From Nocardia nova SH22a (lineage in GTDB: Bacteria > Actinomycetota > Actinomycetes > Mycobacteriales > Mycobacteriaceae), in the NCBI RefSeq assembly GCF_000523235.1, contig NZ_CP006850.1, positions 1,736,001 to 1,800,000 of the forward strand: a stretch of 64,000 bases of DNA, read 5' to 3'. The stretch's first letter is position 1, and the number at the start of each line of letters is the position of its first letter. The translations under genes and the position numbers were made by a program. The notes under the pieces are model-generated. The model saw only the letters and a program-made list of their open reading frames with translations. It had not been told where the DNA came from and searched no databases. Positions 50,739 to 59,197 of this stretch are shown here, in pieces.

Positions 50739-53306
50739 ATGAGCGTCACAACCGATACTCGCGAACGTCGCGACAGACGTCGGTCCGACCTGGCCCGGCA
50801 ACTGGAATCGTTCGATCCCGTCGAGTGGCAGCCCCGGGTGGTGGCGCGGCGGACCTGGTGCAAGATCACCGCGACCCGGCGTCGCAAATGGGTGACGTGG
50901 TCGGTGATCGTCACGCTCGCGCTGCTCGTGATTTCGGTGGCGTTCGCCGCGGTCGCCGCGGCGGCGGGCGACGGCGGCGAAGCGTCGGGGTCCGGCAACA
51001 GTGCGCTGGGGTTCACTCAGGTGCGCGATTCGCACGGTGTCTACCTGGCGAACTACATCTACGCCACCAATCACGGTGGACTGACCCATCTGGACGACAC
51101 CGGGACATCGACCGTCATCGGGTTCGTCTTCGCCATCTTCATGGTGGTCGTCACGATCCCGATCTGGCTGGTGGGGTGGGTGCTGGGATTCGGCTGGATG
51201 GCCGTGTTCAGCGGGCCTCTGAACGGGATCGCGCACGCGCTGTCCGGGCAATTGGCCACCACGATCATGCTCCTGACCTTTGCCACCATCGGTGCGTTCT
51301 TCGTCGCCTATTTCGTGGTGCGCGGGTTTTTCAGCAAAGCCGCTGTGCAAGGCGTCACGATGCTGGTCGTGGCCGTGATCGGACCCATGTATCTGGCCGA
51401 TCCGCTCGGTGAGGTGCTGTCACCGCACGGGCTGCTTGCCGAGGGCCGCGATGTCGGATTGTCGGTGTCGGCGGGGCTCAACGGCAACAGCAATCCCAAT
51501 CCCTCGCAGATGGTGGCCTCGCTGCAGGAGGACATGGCCGACAATTTCGCGCGAAAGCCGGTACAGGTCTGGAACTTCGGGCATGTCGTCGACGATCGGT
51601 CCGGGTGCGGGGAGGCATGGTCGGCCGGGGTGCGGGCAGGCAGTGAAGGCCGGATCAAGGACGGGATGAAACAGTGCGGCGACTACGCCGCCTACTCCTC
51701 GGCGAACAATCCCAGCTTCGGGCAGATCGGCGCCGGGTTGGTCCTGCTGTTCACCGCGCTGGTACTGCTCATCTTCGCGGTCTATCTGTCGATCAAAATC
51801 ATTTGGTCCGCACTGGATTCGGTGTACTGGGGGCTGATGACGATCTTCGGATTCGCCGGCCTCGGATTGGTATACGGTCCGACCCAGACCTTCACGGTGC
51901 GTGCGGTCGTGCACGGCATGATGTCGGCCGTGCGAATGTGTTTCCAGATCATCGCGCTGGGCATCTATCTGCTGTTCTTCGGCGACCTCTTCCGGCAGGC
52001 CAAGGGGCAGGAGATGTCGATATTCGTCATCGGCGCGATCGTCATGATCGTGGCGGCGCTGCAGTTCGACCGATTGAGTTCCAGCCTGGAGAGCGGGAAC
52101 GAATGGGTGGCGAATCGCCTCGCGCTGACGATTCAAGGGCCGCCGGGTGGGGGCGGTGGTGGTGGCGGGGGCGGGCGCGCGCTCGGTATGGGTGAGGCGG
52201 CAGCCGGTCACAAGGCGGGCAGTCACATGATGATGGCATTGGCGGGGGCCAGTACCATTGCCGGATCGCCCATTTCGGAGTGGCTCCTCGGTGGTCTCCC
52301 AGGGACCATTCATCCACAATCGAGGATAAAGAAGATAATCGCCCAGAATTCGGCGGTCATTTCCAGTATGCAGCTTCCTTTCTGGGCGGATCCGGAAATG
52401 GGTGGTGAATTCGGTGCTTACAAGGCTTCATATCGGAAGTGGAGTCTGCTTCGCAATTCAGCGATCAACTGGGCCGCTGAGACCGGTGGCAGCAACAATG
52501 GTGGTGTCGGTACGGCGCGAGGGGCAGCGAAGGCGCTGCTGTCCCTCGACAAGCGGATGGGAGTAACCGGGCCGGATGCTGGAGCGGTCCTGCTTTCCGG
52601 AGGGTGGGACGGCCGAGAAGAGGTAGTCAGACATGCCGTCGAAGTGTCCGGATTGATGGCATCGATGGCCAAGACGAATCCATTGGCCGATGGCCATCTG
52701 GCCGGAATCATGGCCGGTCAGAATCTGGCGGAGAACGCTTTGCAGAGACTTCAACACATGCGCGGCCGCACTCCGACCCGCCATGACGAGCAACATCTGG
52801 AAGCTGCGGTATATGCAATGCGCGAACATGCTTGGCATTACCGTGATACTTTGCTGCCCGGCGGGGTGACCCTTGCTTACGACGGAATCAATGAATTCAA
52901 TGGTATGCCGTTTCACGGTATAGATTTGGCAGCAATCAGGGATGATTATGTGGCCAGGCCCAGTGAAGCAAAGATGAAAGCGATTCAAGAAGCAACCGGT
53001 GGTAATGTCACCAGTTTGTCCACCGCTTTCAATGGCCTTCACAACAGTGCCGGTAATGCCGTCGATTTCGAATCTCTTGCCAGAGATCCTGCTGCTCGCC
53101 TTATGAAACATATTTCGAACGGGGAGGCAATGAATTTGATCGACGCGGCAGATGATCTTGCCGATGGCTACGGCACCCTGACTCATCAGCAACTCACCGA
53201 TCGCGTAACGGAAGTGCGGAGATTGGCGAACTTGAGGGCCAACACCGAAAACTGGTCCTCCGGCAGTAAACGCGCCCTGACCCACCCGGCTCCGCCGCGG
53301 CCTTAG
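50739..53306 (+). CDS. VirB6/TrbL-like polytopic membrane protein with atypical C-terminal extension
   Basis: An 855-residue protein. Residues 1-480 hold one early membrane helix (about 52-77) and six to seven more between 125 and 450, the VirB6/TrbL channel plan, with an external loop carrying two cysteines (about 288 and 308). A poly-Gly run (about 470-480) leads to a hydrophilic C-terminal region of about 370 residues (HMRGRTPTRHDEQHLEAAVY, ATGGNVTSLSTAFNGLHNSA). From about 52270 the GC content drops near 50%, against about 67% around it, so this half was probably acquired separately. VirB6 with swappable C-termini is known in other type IV systems. Confidence 0.8.
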   Translation: MSVTTDTRERRDRRRSDLARQLESFDPVEWQPRVVARRTWCKITATRRRKWVTWSVIVTLALLVISVAFAAVAAAAGDGGEASGSGNSALGFTQVRDSHGVYLANYIYATNHGGLTHLDDTGTSTVIGFVFAIFMVVVTIPIWLVGWVLGFGWMAVFSGPLNGIAHALSGQLATTIMLLTFATIGAFFVAYFVVRGFFSKAAVQGVTMLVVAVIGPMYLADPLGEVLSPHGLLAEGRDVGLSVSAGLNGNSNPNPSQMVASLQEDMADNFARKPVQVWNFGHVVDDRSGCGEAWSAGVRAGSEGRIKDGMKQCGDYAAYSSANNPSFGQIGAGLVLLFTALVLLIFAVYLSIKIIWSALDSVYWGLMTIFGFAGLGLVYGPTQTFTVRAVVHGMMSAVRMCFQIIALGIYLLFFGDLFRQAKGQEMSIFVIGAIVMIVAALQFDRLSSSLESGNEWVANRLALTIQGPPGGGGGGGGGGRALGMGEAAAGHKAGSHMMMALAGASTIAGSPISEWLLGGLPGTIHPQSRIKKIIAQNSAVISSMQLPFWADPEMGGEFGAYKASYRKWSLLRNSAINWAAETGGSNNGGVGTARGAAKALLSLDKRMGVTGPDAGAVLLSGGWDGREEVVRHAVEVSGLMASMAKTNPLADGHLAGIMAGQNLAENALQRLQHMRGRTPTRHDEQHLEAAVYAMREHAWHYRDTLLPGGVTLAYDGINEFNGMPFHGIDLAAIRDDYVARPSEAKMKAIQEATGGNVTSLSTAFNGLHNSAGNAVDFESLARDPAARLMKHISNGEAMNLIDAADDLADGYGTLTHQQLTDRVTEVRRLANLRANTENWSSGSKRALTHPAPPRP

Positions 53307-53332
53307 CGATCCGGCAGATCCTGGCGCACAGC

Positions 53333-54223
53333 ATGAACGACAAAGCTTCGAAGCCGGCCGCACAGTCGACCTATGGTCTGCTGGCGAAGGCGGCGTGGCT
53401 GGTGACCTTCCTGCCCGGCTGGGTGCTGGTGGGGTTGCTGCTGTTCACGGGTTTGGTGACAGCAGTGATCCTGATCGCGCTGATTGTCGGCAGCAGCTAC
53501 TCGGGTGCGGCGGAGGATTTCCGGTACCAGTGCGACAGCGCCCTGGGGCCCGATACCGAGACCAGCGGGATCGAGACGACCACCACGGCGCGCGGCGCCG
53601 CCCGCGAGACGCAGGAACAACCGCCCGCCTCCGATATCCCCACGGCCAATCCCTATGCCGAGATGACCGTCGACCCCGATGACCCGGATGTGTCGCAGTG
53701 GCAACGGGATTGCATCGCGGCGATGGCCTCCGCGCCGTATCAGCTCCCCGAATCGCAGGCGTTCAATACGGGGCCGGCGGTGGACTGCGCCCGGCAGCTG
53801 GCGATGTCACTGGTGGGGCAGCCGGTGGGCGGCGCGGCCGTGCTATCGAAGAACGTGATCTATCAGGCCTCGGCGGGTGCGGCGACCGGGCGCTGTGCGA
53901 TCGCTGGTGCCGAACCCGCACCGGTGGCGGGCGGGTGCGATCGGACCCCGGCATCGGTCGGGCAGACCCCTGCCCTGCTGGTCGTGCTGCCCGATACCGT
54001 TGCGGCACAGGGAGTGTGCGGTCAACGAGTCGATCCGGCGGCGGCCTCAGCCGGTGATCTGGTCTTCTGGGACTATCGCAGGCACGCGCCGACGAGAGTG
54101 GGAATCGCGGTCGGCTCGCAACTGATGGTCACCGTCGACCCGGCCACCGGTGGGGTCGTCGAATCCGTGTTTCCCTCCGGTGGCGGGGTGCGCGTCAAGC
54201 GGGTACTTGGGAGTAGCTCATGA
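53333..54223 (+). CDS. Membrane-anchored protein with degenerate NlpC/P60-like domain
   Basis: A 296-residue protein with one membrane helix (about residues 28-52, WVLVGLLLFTGLVTAVILIAL) and an external domain. The C-terminal SAGDLVFWDYRRHAPTRVGIAVGSQLMV copies the NlpC/P60 strand GDLVFF...HVGI, but the His before VGI is replaced (TR) and no DCSG cysteine motif precedes it, so peptidase activity is unlikely. It may bind peptidoglycan or scaffold the channel. The stop overlaps the active NlpC/P60 gene (ATGA). Confidence 0.7.
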   Translation: MNDKASKPAAQSTYGLLAKAAWLVTFLPGWVLVGLLLFTGLVTAVILIALIVGSSYSGAAEDFRYQCDSALGPDTETSGIETTTTARGAARETQEQPPASDIPTANPYAEMTVDPDDPDVSQWQRDCIAAMASAPYQLPESQAFNTGPAVDCARQLAMSLVGQPVGGAAVLSKNVIYQASAGAATGRCAIAGAEPAPVAGGCDRTPASVGQTPALLVVLPDTVAAQGVCGQRVDPAAASAGDLVFWDYRRHAPTRVGIAVGSQLMVTVDPATGGVVESVFPSGGGVRVKRVLGSSS

Positions 54224-55683
54224 CAACTGCGGATGTGTGGCATACCGGAATCGATCCGGAGCCCGAGCCGGCCGACGGTGCGGAACAGAATCCGGAGACG
54301 CCCGGTGCGAAGGTCGGCCGACCGAATCAGGATCGGCGCGCTCCGTCAGCGTCGCCCGGTGTTCCGTCGAATCCCGGTGGGACGCCGGATAATTCGAGTC
54401 GCCAACAGGCCGCGCCTACGGCCCCGCCGCAGTCCCCGCCTGCTGCCGCACCGGGACAGCCCGCCGCATCCGGTGTCGTTCCCTCGGGGGTCGGTGCGCA
54501 GGGCGTCGGTGTGGGCCCGCCGGTGCAGGCGGCGCCGCCGGGAACGGGCGCGGCGGGAGTCCCGCCGCAGGCGAATCAGGGGCAGGTCGCTCCCGCGCAG
54601 AGTGATACCGGGCAGAAGGATCCCGGCGGGTTGCTCGATCCGGACACCATGATGGCGTTGGCACCGGCGGCCATGATGGGAATGAGCATGCTCCCGATGC
54701 TCGCCATGGCACTGTCCGGGCTCGGCGGCGGAAACGGTTCGGGCACAGCGCAGCCGGTCGCGGGCGAGGCCGGTGGTACGGCGCTGACTCCGGAAGCGCG
54801 GCAGGCGCGCAACGCGCTGCAGAAATTGAAGGACACTTACGGTGACGAGGACAAGGACCCCTCCGATCCCGAAAGCGCCTCCGGTAGAAAGCGGCTCGAT
54901 ACCGGAGGCACCGGTTCCAGCGCGGGGAAGGGCGCGACGGCCACCCGAATCAAACTGAGCAAACTCTACGAGCGCAATGTCGCGAACGCGTTCAACACCC
55001 TCGACAACGACCTCGTCGACTACATGCGCAAGCTGGCCGGCAAGCACAAGGTGGACAAGAAGGCCGTCACCGAACTTCTGCGCGATGTCGACGCCCAGCT
55101 CGCCGAGATCGGTTCCGCCGCCTACACCAAGACCGGGGTGCAACAGGTCCACAAGATTCTCACCAATGCCTTGAAGAAGGCGACCCAGATCGTCTCCGGC
55201 GGCAATGTCAACTCCAAGGAGGCCGCGGCCGAAATCAACCGCCTGACAAAGCAATACATCTACAACCTCGCCGGTAAGGAATACAAGCAGGCCAGCGCGG
55301 TCGGTGGCGCCGGTGGCGGGTCGGCCGCGGGGCAGCGAGCGGTCCAGGTGGCCCTGCAGCAGCAGGGCGACCCCTACGTCTGGGGTGCGGAGGGGCCGAA
55401 CTCGTTCGACTGTTCCGGTCTGACCCAGTACTCCGCGCGAGCGGCGGGTGTCAGCATTCCGCGAGTGGCGGCGCAGCAGTATCAGCAACTTCCGAAGGTC
55501 GCTCCGTCCGATATCCAGCCCGGTGACCTGATCTTCCCGGCCGCCCAGTTCAACAACGGCAACCCGAGTCACGTCATGATGTACATCGGGAACGGCCAAT
55601 GCATCGAGGCGCCGAAACCCGGGTCGTCGGTGCGAGTCACCAATTTGCCCAACGGCTACTACGCGTCTCGCTGGGCGAAATGA
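54220..55683 (+). CDS. NlpC/P60 peptidoglycan endopeptidase with secretion-module N-terminus
   Basis: A 487-residue protein. Residues 1-135 are Pro-rich; 143-170 are a Met-rich hydrophobic segment (MMALAPAAMMGMSMLPMLAM). Residues 195-355 form an all-helical module (ARNALQKLKDTYGD, ERNVANAFNTLDNDLVDYMR, INRLTKQYIYNLAG). The catalytic NlpC/P60 domain spans 370-487, with Cys398 in FDCSGL and His451 in SHVMMYIG. It cuts peptide stems of peptidoglycan. There is no classical signal peptide, so export probably uses the helical/Met-rich part. The helical module is shared with the transglycosylase at 56886. Confidence 0.85.
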   Translation: MTTADVWHTGIDPEPEPADGAEQNPETPGAKVGRPNQDRRAPSASPGVPSNPGGTPDNSSRQQAAPTAPPQSPPAAAPGQPAASGVVPSGVGAQGVGVGPPVQAAPPGTGAAGVPPQANQGQVAPAQSDTGQKDPGGLLDPDTMMALAPAAMMGMSMLPMLAMALSGLGGGNGSGTAQPVAGEAGGTALTPEARQARNALQKLKDTYGDEDKDPSDPESASGRKRLDTGGTGSSAGKGATATRIKLSKLYERNVANAFNTLDNDLVDYMRKLAGKHKVDKKAVTELLRDVDAQLAEIGSAAYTKTGVQQVHKILTNALKKATQIVSGGNVNSKEAAAEINRLTKQYIYNLAGKEYKQASAVGGAGGGSAAGQRAVQVALQQQGDPYVWGAEGPNSFDCSGLTQYSARAAGVSIPRVAAQQYQQLPKVAPSDIQPGDLIFPAAQFNNGNPSHVMMYIGNGQCIEAPKPGSSVRVTNLPNGYYASRWAK

Positions 55684-55692
55684 ACCCGGCGA

Positions 55693-56886
55693 TCAATATC
55701 CGACATATCCGGTACCGCGGCGCATGCCGACGATGCCGGGAACATTGCTGACCGAACCGTAACGATCGATCGAGTAGCGGATCCCGGCGATGATGTTGTC
55801 GACCGGATTCCAGATGTCGCGATGTCCGGGCAGGGCATGGGCGTTGAAGGTCGGATCGATGCACTGCATCAGCCCCTTCGACGGAGTTCCCTTGGCGGCG
55901 TTGCTGTCCCAGTCGTTGATCGCGTGCGGGTTACCGGCGGATTCGTGCGCGATGATGGCGGCGACATCGGCCGGATCGATCCGGCTCGTGTCGTAGCCGT
56001 TCTGCGCCAGTACCTGCATGGCCTGATCGATCCACTGTCCCACGGCACCGGAGGGCCGGGTGGCCGGCGGGCCGCCGCTGACGCCGCTGGAACGATAGGC
56101 GCGTGTCGGCCGTCCGCCCCCCGACTCGCGAACATAGCGCGCCGCCAGCGCGTCGATCTGCGCCGCCGTGACGGCCGACTGCGCCCGGCCGTTGCCGACC
56201 ACCGCGCCCGCGCGCTGCAGTGCCGAATCCAGGGCGCTCACGACCTGCTGTTGTGCCGCCGCCGAATTGCCGACCTTGCCGAGCGCGGTCAATGCCGCAT
56301 CCGCCTCGGCGATGATCGCGGACATGGCCGCGCGGCCCTGCATCGTGTCGTCGACCGCACCGCCGAGTATCCGCCGGAGCTCGGAGTTCACCGCGCCCAG
56401 CGCTCCGGCAGCCTCCGAACTGCCTTGCTGCACAGCCGAATACCGTGCTCCGGCGACGCCGCTGTCCCAGGCGATCGGCCCGGTCGGCGCGCCGGTACCG
56501 GCGAGAGTGGCCGGTGCCGTGGGTTGCCCGGTGTCGGCGGTGGGGCTGCCGCCGCCGTAATGACCGGCCATCGCGTTCAGCGCGCTCATCGCGGCCATGG
56601 CCAGCGGGCCCGCGGCGCCGGCCACCATCGCCATGTCCGAGCCGCCACCCGCCGACGCGGAGGCGACCGGGCCCGGGGCGCCGGACCCCGAAGGCTGCTG
56701 CGCGGCCGGACCCGATGCCGTCGCCGCGGTACCGCCGGTGGTGAGCGGGGACCGCGGCGCACCCCGAGACGGCTTGGCCTGCGCCGGTTTCGAACGCGAG
56801 TCACGTGAGCCGGGTGCGGTGGTCGCGATACCGGCCTGCGCCCCGCCGCTGGTGTGCGGAGCGTCCGGCTCGCGCGGCCCGGACAT
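55693..56886 (-). CDS. Lytic transglycosylase (SLT) with helical N-terminal module
   Basis: A 397-residue protein. After a Pro/Ser-rich start there is a Met/Ala-rich segment (DMAMVAGAAGPLAMAAMSAL, about residues 84-103) and a DUF4226-like helical region (about 145-255). The SLT catalytic domain (280-397) has Glu315 in AHESAGNP and GLMQCIDPTF. It cleaves glycan strands of peptidoglycan. No classical signal peptide is seen. The start overlaps the stop of the next transglycosylase upstream (TGATG). The SLT domain is near-identical in pattern to that gene's, indicating duplication. Confidence 0.85.
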   Translation of the reverse strand: MSGPREPDAPHTSGGAQAGIATTAPGSRDSRSKPAQAKPSRGAPRSPLTTGGTAATASGPAAQQPSGSGAPGPVASASAGGGSDMAMVAGAAGPLAMAAMSALNAMAGHYGGGSPTADTGQPTAPATLAGTGAPTGPIAWDSGVAGARYSAVQQGSSEAAGALGAVNSELRRILGGAVDDTMQGRAAMSAIIAEADAALTALGKVGNSAAAQQQVVSALDSALQRAGAVVGNGRAQSAVTAAQIDALAARYVRESGGGRPTRAYRSSGVSGGPPATRPSGAVGQWIDQAMQVLAQNGYDTSRIDPADVAAIIAHESAGNPHAINDWDSNAAKGTPSKGLMQCIDPTFNAHALPGHRDIWNPVDNIIAGIRYSIDRYGSVSNVPGIVGMRRGTGYVGY

Positions 56887-58391
56887 CAGTAGCCCCGATA
56901 CGAGCCGCCGCTGCGGACGGCGACCACACCCGGCACATTCGACACCGACCCGTACCGGGAGATCGCGTATCGGACACCGGCGACGATATTGTCCACCGGG
57001 TCGTAGATATTCGTATGTCCCGGCAGCGCATGGGAATTGAAGGTCGGCCCGATCGTCTGCATCAGCCCGATCGACGGAGTCCCCTTGGCGGCATTGCTGT
57101 CCCAGTTGTTGGTGGCCGACGGATTACCGCCCGACTCGTGCTGAATGATCATCGCGATGGCTTCCGGATCCATCCGGCCGGTGTCGTAGCCCGCGTCCTG
57201 CAACACCTTCATCGCCTGCTGAATCCACTGTCCCACCGAGCCGCCGACGGTCGTCGCCGTACCCGTACCTCCCGAGCCGCCGCTCGCCTTCCCGTACTGC
57301 TTTCCGGCGAGGTTGTAGACGTATTGTTTGGTGAGCCGGTTGATTTCGGCCGCCCCGCTTCTCGAAACACCCGTACTCCCGGTTACGATCCGGGTGGCCT
57401 GCAGCAGCGCCTTGATCAGGATTCGATGGACTTGTTGCGCCCCGGCCTTGGTGTAGGCGGCCGGGCCGATCCGGGCGAGCTGGATATCCACCTCACGCAG
57501 CAGCTGAGCGACCGCGTTCTTGTCGACCGTGTGCTTGCCGTCCAGGCTGCGCATGTAATCGATGAGATCGTTGTCGAGATTGTTGAACGCGCCCGCGACA
57601 TTTCGCTGATACAGCTGATTCCTGCGAACCTGGGCCGCGGTCTTCCCACTGCCACGCGTACGGGGTCCGGATTTCGTGTCGAGCTGTTTCTTCCGGGGTA
57701 CGGATCGGGACTCGGCCGAGGCTTTGCTGTCGTCGCCGTAGGTGTCCTTCAATTTCTGCAAGGCATCGCGGGCTTGCTGCGCCTCGGGAGGTAGTGCCCC
57801 GTCGCGGTCGTCACTGCCGGTGGGTTCGGTTGTGCCCGAACCGTTCTTCTTGCCGAGCCCGGCGAGTGCGGAGGCGAGCATGGGCAGCATGCCCATCGTC
57901 GATTGCGCCGGACCCAGCGGTGAAGCCGGATCCGGCACCCCCGGATCGGCCGGTCCGGGATCGACCTGTGCGGGAAGGGTTCCGCCCGGGCTCGGCCGGG
58001 CAGGTGCGGCCGTGGCGCTCACGGCCGGCGCTGCTGTCGGCACCCGGCCACCGAGACCCGCATCGTGCCCGCTCTGCGAGGGACCGGTCTGCACGGCGGG
58101 GGTGGGTGCACGCGCTGCCGACCAGGGGGAGCTCGGTGCCGGGGAGGCCGCGACCTCGGCCGCCGCGGGTACGGCATGGACGGGCGGGCGGCTCGAATCC
58201 GTGACCGCGGGAGCATTGTCGGCTGAACCCGGCGGCAGCGGTGCCGTGGGGTTGCGCTGGTCACGTTCCCGCCGGTTCGGCCGCGTCCACGGTGTTGTCG
58301 ATGCCGGCAGGGCCTCGGCGTGGTCGTCGGATTCCGTGGCGTCGGCGTCACCCGATTCCGTTTCCCACTGAGTGTCTGCGCTGGTCATCAC
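56886..58391 (-). CDS. Lytic transglycosylase (SLT) sharing the NlpC protein's helical module
   Basis: A 501-residue protein. The Pro-rich start (1-160) is followed by STMGMLPMLASALAGLG (164-180), then a helical module (205-365) with ARDALQKLKDTYGD, QRNVAGAFNNLDNDLIDYMR and INRLTKQYVYNLAGK, strongly similar to residues 195-355 of the NlpC/P60 protein at 54220. The catalytic SLT domain (385-501) has Glu419 in QHESGGNP and GLMQTIGPTF. The same carrier module thus bears a different enzyme. It heads the minus-strand operon; its promoter faces the plus-strand operon beginning near 58500. Confidence 0.85.
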   Translation of the reverse strand: MMTSADTQWETESGDADATESDDHAEALPASTTPWTRPNRRERDQRNPTAPLPPGSADNAPAVTDSSRPPVHAVPAAAEVAASPAPSSPWSAARAPTPAVQTGPSQSGHDAGLGGRVPTAAPAVSATAAPARPSPGGTLPAQVDPGPADPGVPDPASPLGPAQSTMGMLPMLASALAGLGKKNGSGTTEPTGSDDRDGALPPEAQQARDALQKLKDTYGDDSKASAESRSVPRKKQLDTKSGPRTRGSGKTAAQVRRNQLYQRNVAGAFNNLDNDLIDYMRSLDGKHTVDKNAVAQLLREVDIQLARIGPAAYTKAGAQQVHRILIKALLQATRIVTGSTGVSRSGAAEINRLTKQYVYNLAGKQYGKASGGSGGTGTATTVGGSVGQWIQQAMKVLQDAGYDTGRMDPEAIAMIIQHESGGNPSATNNWDSNAAKGTPSIGLMQTIGPTFNSHALPGHTNIYDPVDNIVAGVRYAISRYGSVSNVPGVVAVRSGGSYRGY

Positions 58392-58516
58392 ACTCTGCCT
58401 CGGAGTGTGTGCTCACTGGAACTGTTGTGGCCCCGGGGATCCGATGCCGGCGGGCAACGCATGATCGTCATGTGCGTTCTCCCTCCGTGCTGACGGGCAG
58501 GTGCCGGCCGTCGTCG

Positions 58517-58696
58517 ATGACGTATTCGCCGGACCCAATTATCCTGACCGGCACCGGATGGGCGGGCTTCCCGCGAGTGGGAATGATCGACAATGAAGTC
58601 GTCGTCCGGGAGTTGTTCGTGGTGTGTGACTCCCAATCGTTGGCCGACGTAGCGGTTGTTCGGCTCCGAGCCCGGGTGCTCGTCGCGGAGAGGTGA
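58517..58696 (+). CDS. Small conserved-looking protein, start uncertain
   Basis: A 59-residue ORF rich in beta-type residues (SPDPIILTGTGWAGFPRVGM, VVVRELFVVCDS). No family was recognised. ATG 58517 is used; GTG 58487 would add ten residues; neither has a good ribosome-binding site. The stop lies four bases before the next ATG, and the stop region provides its ribosome-binding site, suggesting coupling. It may be the first gene of the plus-strand secretion-substrate operon, or chance. Confidence 0.45.
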   Translation: MTYSPDPIILTGTGWAGFPRVGMIDNEVVVRELFVVCDSQSLADVAVVRLRARVLVAER

Positions 58697-58700
58697 TCTC

Positions 58701-59186
58701 ATGAGCATTTGGAAGGATCTGACTGTCGCGGCCACCAGTGCGGTTCCCGTGGTCGGTCCGCTCCTCGGCGGCGCGGTGGACGGGATCTGGACCGGAGTCG
58801 AGACCGGCAGCTGGGAAGCCGGTTTGAAGGCCGGTGGTGTGACGGCGGCAATCGGACTTATTCCCGGTGCGCCACTTCTCAAGGGTGCGACCATCGGAGG
58901 AGCCCTCGGGAAGATGGCCTTCTCCAAGGGGGTTGGAAAGTGGCTGATCGGCAAGGCGCCCGGGTTCCTTTCGGGGATCGCGGCGCGCGGGGCCGGAACA
59001 GGTCTGCAGCGTTCCGCGGGCCGGGCGCTCGGCCGCGGCGTGTTCGGCGGTCTGTCCAGTCATTTCTACAACCCGGGCGAAAATCAGCCGACGCCTAAGC
59101 CGAAATACTTGCCGACGAGATATATAGAACCCGATGACACGTATTCGATCGTCGGTGGCGCGAGCGGTTCTGTCCAGGCAGTCTGA
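58701..59186 (+). CDS. Gly/Ala-rich hydrophobic protein of the secretion locus
   Basis: A 161-residue protein. Residues 10-110 are Gly/Ala-rich with several hydrophobic helices (SAVPVVGPLLGGAVDGIW, GGVTAAIGLIPGAPLLKG, GKWLIGKAPGFLSGIAARGA), resembling the hydrophobic pre-toxin or membrane-inserting segments found in secreted effectors. The C-terminal 40 residues are polar. No family is assigned. AGAGG eight bases upstream supports ATG 58701. It precedes the coiled-coil protein by 11 bp. Confidence 0.65.
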   Translation: MSIWKDLTVAATSAVPVVGPLLGGAVDGIWTGVETGSWEAGLKAGGVTAAIGLIPGAPLLKGATIGGALGKMAFSKGVGKWLIGKAPGFLSGIAARGAGTGLQRSAGRALGRGVFGGLSSHFYNPGENQPTPKPKYLPTRYIEPDDTYSIVGGASGSVQAV

Positions 59187-59197
59187 GGGGGCGATCG

